This document shows positions 58,204-64,000 of a stretch of 64,000 nt of DNA, in pieces. The notes beneath the pieces were generated by a model, which did not search any database, was not told the origin of the DNA, and saw only the letters and a program-made list of their open reading frames with translations. Position 1 is the stretch's first letter; every line of letters starts with the position of its first letter. The stretch is from Clostridiaceae bacterium (GTDB lineage: Bacteria > Bacillota > Clostridia > DSM-8532), in the NCBI GenBank assembly GCA_012728095.1, contig JAAYFU010000031.1, positions 20,821 to 84,820 on the forward strand, given 5' to 3'. Both the position numbers and the translations under genes were made by a program.

Positions 58204-59385
58204 TTATCCTTCTTGGTTTTCATATACTTTTTGACCGTTGATAAAGGTCATTTTTACCTTGCTTGAATAATCTAAAGGATTCCCCGTATATAATACCATG
58301 TCCGCATCCTTGCCAATTTCCAGGCTGCCTATTCGATTATCAAGCCTCACACTTTTTGCGGCGTTAATTGTAATTGCCTTCAGCGCATCCTCAGGCGCCA
58401 TGCCTTCCCTGACCGCCAGCGATGCGCATAACATCAGATGCTGTATCGACACGCAAGGATGATCTGTCATTATCGCTACATCAATACCTGCCCTTGATAA
58501 AATCCCCGGAGCTTTCATGGTTTGATTCTTCAGCTCGATTTTTGACCTGTCTGTAAGAATAGGTCCAACTATGATATTATAACCGCTTTCTTTTAATATA
58601 TCTGCCACAAGCCAGCCCTCGGTACAGTGATCCAGCGTCATATCCAAATTAAATTCCTTCGCGATCCTTATGGCTGTAAATATATCATCAGTCCGGTGGA
58701 CATGCGCCTTAACGGGCAATTCTCCTTTTATAACAGGAATAAGGGATTCCAGTTTAATATCATATTCAGGCTTGTCATTTTCCTCTTTATCTTCCTGGTA
58801 TTTTTCAAGAGCTTCCAAATAATCCCTGGCTTTATACAATTGCTCTCTTAAAAGCGCAGCTGTAGCCATACGGGTAGTAGGAAGCTGATGCTTCTCATGG
58901 TACACTGTCTTTGGATTTTCTCCAAAAGCAATTTTCATGGCGCAAGGCGCCTTTATTACCATTTCGTCCACAGACCGGCCGTAAGTCTTTAACGCGGCAA
59001 ACTGACCGCCGATAACATTGGAACTGCCGGGTCCTGTAACTACTGTGGTTACACCGTTCTGGCGCGCCTCCTCAAACTCCCTGTCCCCATGATAAATACC
59101 GTCTATAGCCCTTAACTGAGGGGTAACGGGGTCAGTCATTTCATTGACATCATCCCCTTCAAAACCTGTTGAATCCTCAACCAAACCTATATGGCAATGA
59201 CTGTCGATCAGGCCCGGCATAAGAACCATTCCTGCCGCGTCAATAACCGTATCTGCACTTGTGGTGACAGGAATATCGGTCATATCGCCTATACCTGATA
59301 TTTTCCCACCTTTTACCGATATAAATCCGTTTTCGTAATTCTTATCCGCCATGGTAAGAATCTTGGCATTTTTTATATATAGCAT
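58204..59385 (-). CDS. Amidohydrolase-family metal enzyme
   Basis: Start chosen at the ATG at 59385 (MLYIKNAKILTMADKN) with GGAGGAAGT directly upstream. The 393-residue protein has the metal ligands of the amidohydrolase superfamily: GLIDSHCHIGL (HxH), KAHVHRTDD (His), LDHCTEG (His) and IMTDHPCVS (Asp), then GKDADMVLYTGNPLDY. It resembles imidazolonepropionase-like and related COG1228 enzymes. True substrate unknown. Likely cotranscribed with tsaE. Confidence 0.88.
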   Translation of the reverse strand: MLYIKNAKILTMADKNYENGFISVKGGKISGIGDMTDIPVTTSADTVIDAAGMVLMPGLIDSHCHIGLVEDSTGFEGDDVNEMTDPVTPQLRAIDGIYHGDREFEEARQNGVTTVVTGPGSSNVIGGQFAALKTYGRSVDEMVIKAPCAMKIAFGENPKTVYHEKHQLPTTRMATAALLREQLYKARDYLEALEKYQEDKEENDKPEYDIKLESLIPVIKGELPVKAHVHRTDDIFTAIRIAKEFNLDMTLDHCTEGWLVADILKESGYNIIVGPILTDRSKIELKNQTMKAPGILSRAGIDVAIMTDHPCVSIQHLMLCASLAVREGMAPEDALKAITINAAKSVRLDNRIGSLEIGKDADMVLYTGNPLDYSSKVKMTFINGQKVYENQEG

Positions 59386-59502
59386 ACTTCCTCCAAAAAA
59401 TAAGATGATATTACTCGTATTAAGAAATAAAAAAACAGGTAAAGAACCTGCTCTCAATTATATCATGATTCTTGAGACAACAACAATCATCATGTACATA
59501 TC

Positions 59503-59541
59503 AAGAAAGGCTGCCTTTGGGAGAGCAAGGCAACCTTTCTT
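59503..59541 (-). terminator. Terminator after lon
   Basis: A 15-position stem AAGAAAGG-c-TGCCTT / AAGGCA-a-CCTTTCTT with one mismatch, 25 bases past the lon stop. The T-run is short. Confidence 0.6.
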
Positions 59542-59565
59542 AAACTTTGGCTGTTATTATTATGT

Positions 59566-61986
59566 CTAATTCTCAAGTGATACGGCGGCTTCTTCAACCG
59601 CTGGATTTAAGATAACATTGTTATTGGTTCTGGCGGGCTTCTTTCCCTCCGGCTTCTTGACAAGGGCGTATCTGATTACCTCATTCATGTGGGAAACGGG
59701 TATCAAACGTACTTCTTTCCTTACGCTTTCGGGAATATCTTCAATGTTTTTCTTGTTTTCATAAGGTATAAGAACAGTATCCACTCCTGCCCTGTGAGCA
59801 GCCAGTACCTTCTCTTTCAGCCCTCCTATCGCCAGAACCCTGCCCCGCAGCGTGATTTCCCCTGTCATTGCCACGCTCTTTCTCGCGGGTATTCCTGTAA
59901 GCGCTGATATCATAGCAGTAGCAATGGTTATGCCTGCCGACGGTCCATCTTTCGGAATAGCTCCCTCGGGTACGTGAATATGGATATCATACTTCTTGTG
60001 AAAATCTGTATCTATACCATATTCACCGGCAACAGAGCGGATATAGCTCCTTGCTATTCGGGCTGATTCTTTCATTACGTCCCCCAATTGCCCTGTAAGT
60101 TCCAATTGGCCTTCCCCAGGCATTATGTTAACCTCTATCGGCATGGTGTCGCCTCCCACTGGGGTCCATGCAAGGCCCCTTACAATGCCTATCTCATCTT
60201 TTTCAGCAGCTTTATCATATGTGAAAATCCTAGCTCCCAAATAATTCTTAATCGTATTCTTTGTTATCCTGACTGAAGTCTTCTCTCCCGATACTATCTT
60301 TGTAATAGCCTTTCTTATAACGGTGGCAATCTGCCTTTCAAGATTTCTTACGCCGGCTTCCTTGGTGTAATAAACTATAATCTCTCTGAGAGCGGATTGG
60401 TCAAAACTTACAACCTTTTTGCTGACACCGTGCATTTCCAACTGCTTAGGCACAAGATACCTGGAAGCAATATTTAATTTTTCTTCCTCCGTGTAACCTG
60501 ATATATCTATAACTTCCATTCTGTCCAATAAAGGCCTGGGTATGGCATCCTTATAGTTTGCCGTGGTTATAAACATGACATCCGACAAATCAAAGGGCAC
60601 TTCCAGGTAGTGATCCCTGAATTCTTTGTTCTGCTCCGTATCCAAAACCTCAAGCATTGCCGAAGCCGGATCGCCCCTGAAGTCACTTGACATTTTATCT
60701 ATTTCATCAAGCAGAATAAGAGGGTTAGAGCTTCCTGCCTGCCTAATCGCATTTATTATCCTTCCGGGCATAGATCCCACATAAGTTCTCCTGTGTCCCC
60801 TGATTTCGGCCTCATCCTTAACTCCGCCCAATGACATCCTTACATAGCTTCTGTTTAAAGCCTCGGCTATAGATTTGGCAATGGATGTCTTACCTACACC
60901 GGGAGGCCCGGCTAAACAAAGGATTGGTCCGTGAAGCCCGTTTTTCATTTTTCTGACTGCTAAATATTCCAATATTCTTTCTTTTACTTTTTCAAGACCA
61001 TAATGATCCCTGTCAAGTATTTCAGAAGCATATTTAATATCCAGCCTCTCTTCGGTCTTTTTCCCCCATGGCATATCCAGCAAAATATCCAGATAGGTGC
61101 GTATTACGCCGCTCTCGGCTGAAGATGAGTGCATACGCTCCAGCCTGCCCAATTCCTTTAATGCCTTTTCTCTGACATCTTCACTGAAATTGGCCTTTTC
61201 AATTCTTTCCCTGTATTCATCAATCTCCGTTGTCGTATCGGTCGATACGCCAAGTTCCTTCTGTATGGCTTTTATTTGTTCGCGGAGATAATACTCTTTC
61301 TGGCTTTTGTCAATTTGCTGGCGAACCTTAAATGTGATGCTTTTTTCCAACTCGAGAATTTCATTCTCTTTTGCTAGGATATCCAATAGCTTTTCCAGGC
61401 GCCTTTTCGGAGACAATTCCTCCAGTATCATCTGTTTCAGTTCAGTTGATATTCCCATATTTGATGCAATAATATCGGGAAGGCGTGTCAAATCATTTAT
61501 ATTGGTAATTGAAAATGTTGCATCAGGTGATACCTTGCCAGACAGTTTCGCATACTGCTCAAAATGTTCAATCACTTGCCTTGAAAGAGCCTGTATTTCA
61601 GGTCTGCCACTCTGGAGAGCCTTTGACTTTACAGGCTTAACTTCAACTTTATAAAAAGGCTCGCTGGTTAAAAAATTAGTTACTTTCGCTCTTTGTATAC
61701 CTTCAACCAATACCCTAATCGTATCTCCCGGCAGTCTCAGCAATTGCTTTATTTGGGCGATCGTGCCGAAAGTATAGATCTCATCAAATTCCGGGTCTTC
61801 TATGTTAGGATCCTTTTGAGCTGTCAAAAATATAATCTGATCCTTTAACATTGCCTCTTCAATTGACTTAATCGATTTCAGTCTTCCTACATCAAAATGG
61901 AGGATCATATTAGGGAAAACCACTATACCCCTGAGCGGAAGCATAGGCATACTGTAGGTTATGTCATTCTTATTCTGCTTTGGCAT
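59566..61986 (-). CDS. lon: ATP-dependent protease Lon
   Basis: Degrades misfolded and regulatory proteins. The start [20 protein letters not shown] at 61986 is preferred; AAGGGTG lies seven bases upstream and the 26 track codons before it are unlike Lon. Domains: N-terminal LON domain (1-200), AAA+ with GPPGVGKTS and ILLDEIDKM, protease domain with catalytic Ser in [10 protein letters not shown] and Lys in [10 protein letters not shown]. 806 residues. Bacterial LonA type. Confidence 0.98.
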   Translation of the reverse strand: MPKQNKNDITYSMPMLPLRGIVVFPNMILHFDVGRLKSIKSIEEAMLKDQIIFLTAQKDPNIEDPEFDEIYTFGTIAQIKQLLRLPGDTIRVLVEGIQRAKVTNFLTSEPFYKVEVKPVKSKALQSGRPEIQALSRQVIEHFEQYAKLSGKVSPDATFSITNINDLTRLPDIIASNMGISTELKQMILEELSPKRRLEKLLDILAKENEILELEKSITFKVRQQIDKSQKEYYLREQIKAIQKELGVSTDTTTEIDEYRERIEKANFSEDVREKALKELGRLERMHSSSAESGVIRTYLDILLDMPWGKKTEERLDIKYASEILDRDHYGLEKVKERILEYLAVRKMKNGLHGPILCLAGPPGVGKTSIAKSIAEALNRSYVRMSLGGVKDEAEIRGHRRTYVGSMPGRIINAIRQAGSSNPLILLDEIDKMSSDFRGDPASAMLEVLDTEQNKEFRDHYLEVPFDLSDVMFITTANYKDAIPRPLLDRMEVIDISGYTEEEKLNIASRYLVPKQLEMHGVSKKVVSFDQSALREIIVYYTKEAGVRNLERQIATVIRKAITKIVSGEKTSVRITKNTIKNYLGARIFTYDKAAEKDEIGIVRGLAWTPVGGDTMPIEVNIMPGEGQLELTGQLGDVMKESARIARSYIRSVAGEYGIDTDFHKKYDIHIHVPEGAIPKDGPSAGITIATAMISALTGIPARKSVAMTGEITLRGRVLAIGGLKEKVLAAHRAGVDTVLIPYENKKNIEDIPESVRKEVRLIPVSHMNEVIRYALVKKPEGKKPARTNNNVILNPAVEEAAVSLEN

Positions 61987-62384
61987 GTATATCACCCTTT
62001 CATATTCTAAGGCCTTAGCATAAACGGCAAATAATATTATAATGTCGGTTTTTATGGATTTCAAATGTTACTTTTACCAATATATTTTTATTTGTCGTAT
62101 TTTAAGTATAAATTTACAAATTGTGGCTGTTAAATACAGAATACTGAAGTGAAAAAAAGAGATTTACTATTGTTATAACATACCACAATCTGGATGTGTA
62201 TAACTAAACTTATTCAGTTTAATTTGATTAACCTTAACTTAAGACAGAACCAGTATTTTTGACAGTGCTTAATCAACAATAAAATAAATAATTTCACAGG
62301 AAATGCATTTGGAATGAAAAACTATGAAAGATTTCGCATACGGATATTTCATGCCATGGCTTTAATCTGTATATAAAGAAAAAC

Positions 62385-62413
62385 CGGCAGACAACCTGAA
62401 CGATTATCTGCCG
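62385..62413 (-). terminator. Terminator after tuf
   Basis: A 10-bp stem CGGCAGATAA / TTGTCTGCCG (one wobble) followed by GTTTTTC on minus. The 400-base gap 61987-62384 toward lon is AT-rich with no ORF and no clear promoter by eye. Confidence 0.8.
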
Positions 62414-62470
62414 ATATCATAAAGCTATTACATTTTTCTTTGTTCTGCTCCTACAATTGATGCAGGACTA

Positions 62471-63676
62471 TTATTCCAAAATCTCTACAACAGCGCCTGA
62501 ACCAACGGTTCTGCCGCCTTCACGGATAGCAAGTCTGAGACCCTTTTCAAGAGCGATAGGAGTAATTAGCTCTATTTCCATTGTAACGTGGTCACCAGGC
62601 ATGCACATTTCAACGCCTTCAGGAAGTTTGATGTTTCCTGTAACGTCGGTGGTTCTGAAATAGAACTGGGGTCTGTATCCTGAGAAGAATGGCTTGGAAC
62701 GGCCACCTTCAGCGGCTGTCAGAACGTAAACCTGTGCGGTAAACTTTGTATGAGGTGTAATTGAACCGGGTTTAGCAAGAACCTGACCTCTTTCGATTTC
62801 GGTTCTCTGAATACCACGGAGAAGCGCACCGATGTTATCGCCTGCAACAGCCTGATCAAGGATCTTACGGAACATTTCAACACCGGTTACAACTGTCTTC
62901 TTGGATTCGTCTGTCAAACCAACGATTTCAACTTCGTCGCCGACTTTAAGGGTTCCTCTCTCTACTCTACCGGTAGCAACGGTTCCACGACCAGTGATGG
63001 TGAAAACGTCCTCGACCGGCATTAAGAAAGGAAGATCAGTAGCACGTGTCGGTGTTGGAATGTATTCGTCTACGGCTTTCATAAGCTCATGAATACAAGC
63101 ATATTCAGGAGCATTCGGATCATTGGAGCTGCACTCGAGAGCATTCAATGCAGAACCTCTGATAATGGGTATTTCATCTCCAGGGAATTCGTACTCGTTA
63201 AGCAACTCTCTGAGCTCCATTTCTACCAACTCAATCAGTTCTTCGTCGTCAACCATATCGCATTTATTGAGGAAAACAACGATACTTGGAACGCCAACCT
63301 GACGAGAAAGGAGAATATGTTCGCGGGTTTGAGGCATAGGACCGTCAGCAGCCGAAACAACGAGAATAGCTCCATCCATCTGAGCTGCACCAGTGATCAT
63401 GTTTTTAACATAGTCGGCGTGACCAGGGCAGTCAACATGAGCATAGTGCCGGTTAGCTGTCTCATACTCAACATGTGATGTATTGATGGTAATGCCTCTT
63501 TCTTTTTCCTCAGGAGCAGAGTCAATTTGCGCATAGTCCTTAACCTGAATGTTAGGATTGCTTAGAGCAAGAACCTTGGTGATAGCAGCGGTAAGAGTAG
63601 TCTTACCATGGTCAACGTGACCGATTGTACCAATGTTTACATGTGGCTTTGTACGTTCAAATTTAGCCTTTGCCAT
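62471..63676 (-). CDS. tuf: Elongation factor Tu
   Basis: EF-Tu brings aminoacyl-tRNA to the ribosome. The 401-residue protein has the G motifs [18 protein letters not shown] and NKCDM, the switch [16 protein letters not shown], and the C-terminal [11 protein letters not shown]. It is preceded by fusA and has its own promoter. rpsJ does not follow, unlike in many Firmicutes; a terminator and lon do. Confidence 0.99.
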   Translation of the reverse strand: MAKAKFERTKPHVNIGTIGHVDHGKTTLTAAITKVLALSNPNIQVKDYAQIDSAPEEKERGITINTSHVEYETANRHYAHVDCPGHADYVKNMITGAAQMDGAILVVSAADGPMPQTREHILLSRQVGVPSIVVFLNKCDMVDDEELIELVEMELRELLNEYEFPGDEIPIIRGSALNALECSSNDPNAPEYACIHELMKAVDEYIPTPTRATDLPFLMPVEDVFTITGRGTVATGRVERGTLKVGDEVEIVGLTDESKKTVVTGVEMFRKILDQAVAGDNIGALLRGIQRTEIERGQVLAKPGSITPHTKFTAQVYVLTAAEGGRSKPFFSGYRPQFYFRTTDVTGNIKLPEGVEMCMPGDHVTMEIELITPIALEKGLRLAIREGGRTVGSGAVVEILE

Positions 63677-63694
63677 TTGGAATAAACCTCCTTC

Positions 63695-63716
63695 ATTTGA
63701 ATCCCTGATGATTCAA
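63695..63716 (-). promoter_or_regulatory. Hairpin in tuf leader
   Basis: TTGAATC-ATCAGG-GATTCAA forms a 7-bp stem just before the tuf ribosome binding site, right after the promoter. Confidence 0.45.
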
Positions 63717-63717
63717 A

Positions 63718-63746
63718 ATTATATAATTATTAATTAGTAAAATCAA
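63718..63746 (-). promoter_or_regulatory. tuf promoter
   Basis: TTGATT, 17-base spacer, TATAAT on the minus strand in the 90-base gap after fusA. A tandem AATAGTTTC repeat lies just upstream (63745-63762). Confidence 0.65.
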
Positions 63747-63766
63747 TAGTTTCAATAGTTTCAGTA

Positions 63767-64000
63767 TTATGCCCCGGGAGTTCTTCCCTCAGCCATTTGT
63801 TCCTGTATGTTCTTAGGAACAGGTTCATAATGGGATGGCTGCATCGTGTATACCGCGCGGCCTTGCGTACGGGAACGCAGGTCAGTAGCATATCCGAACA
63901 TCTCGGAAAGAGGAACAAACGCATGAATATTTTGTGCCCCTGCAATAGTCTCCATACCTTCAATCTTGGCCCGACGGGAGTTAAGATCCCCTATAACATC
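63767..64000 (-). CDS. fusA: Elongation factor G (C-terminal part)
   Basis: The end of EF-G, which moves tRNA and mRNA through the ribosome. Reading from the window edge gives [16 protein letters not shown] followed by [15 protein letters not shown] and [16 protein letters not shown], the domain V region of EF-G. Ends RTPGA. The N-terminal part is beyond the window, so a start cannot be given. Confidence 0.95.
   Translation of the reverse strand, partial: DVIGDLNSRRAKIEGMETIAGAQNIHAFVPLSEMFGYATDLRSRTQGRAVYTMQPSHYEPVPKNIQEQMAEGRTPGA

Noticed and set aside
61987-62384. CtsR or CIRCE heat-shock operator before lon
   Set aside because: Neither the CtsR direct repeat nor the CIRCE inverted repeat was found in the gap.
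1-64000. CRISPR arrays, tRNA or rRNA genes, prophage or IS transposase
   Set aside because: I looked for regular spaced repeats, cloverleaf-like stretches and transposase motifs, and saw none. The repeats present are irregular inverted units.

Overview
The window looks like part of a chromosome from a spore-forming Clostridia species (Firmicutes), moderately AT-rich. Support comes from strong AGGAGG-type ribosome binding sites, frequent TTG/GTG starts, zinc-type S14 and L36, a KOW-domain protein between map and infA, a GerMN lipoprotein, an energy-coupling factor (ECF) transporter core after rplQ, and two Lon-family proteases. A cluster III-like Clostridia is my best guess, by inference only. 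Almost everything is on the minus strand, so transcription runs from high to low coordinates. Only four convincing genes are on plus: a small DNA-binding-like protein, a Cys-rich protein, a GNAT acetyltransferase and a DUF421 membrane protein.

Layout, high to low coordinates. 64.0-59.6 kb: end of fusA, tuf with its own promoter, and lon. 59.4-52.4 kb: amidohydrolase, tsaE-tsaB-rimI (t6A tRNA modification and protein acetylation), a FGGY sugar kinase and a LonC-like protease whose ribosome binding site is buried in a terminator-like hairpin. 51.7-35.3 kb: the S10-spc-alpha ribosomal superoperon, rpsJ to rplQ, with secY, adk, map, a KOW protein, infA, rpmJ and rpoA. It has a clear promoter and a roughly 260-nt leader. 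34.8-32.2 kb: a fused double ECF ATPase and ecfT. 32.1-28.2 kb: small hypothetical, DUF421, GNAT, ROK glucokinase, truA, small hypothetical. 27.8-20.5 kb: rpoB and rpoC from their own promoter, apart from rplJL and from rpsLG-fusA-tuf. 20.2-17.2 kb: malic enzyme, Cys-rich protein, DUF402 protein, hisI and hisE. 16.9-6.6 kb: a ten-gene Tad/type IV filament-like operon. 6.2-0 kb: a thioredoxin-reductase-like flavoprotein, the small DNA-binding-like gene, and gerMN lipoprotein-ddl-DUF1934-argS-SEC-C protein.

The least ordinary part is the Tad-like operon. It encodes a Ser/Thr kinase fused to a degenerate MinD-like domain, a SAF/CpaB-like membrane protein, two further ParA/TadZ-like proteins that lack P-loop lysines, a CpaF-like ATPase with a membrane anchor, a fused TadB-TadC platform, three single-pass pilin-like proteins and one exported protein. 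No Flp pilin, prepilin peptidase or secretin gene is recognisable here. Its leader RNA holds a hairpin that would hide the first ribosome binding site, and an upstream segment able to compete for the same strand.

A family of intergenic inverted repeats (core near GATTCTTCGCT...CTCAGAATGAC) occurs at five places, including one inside the ribosomal superoperon between secY and adk. The ordinary housekeeping genes look intact.
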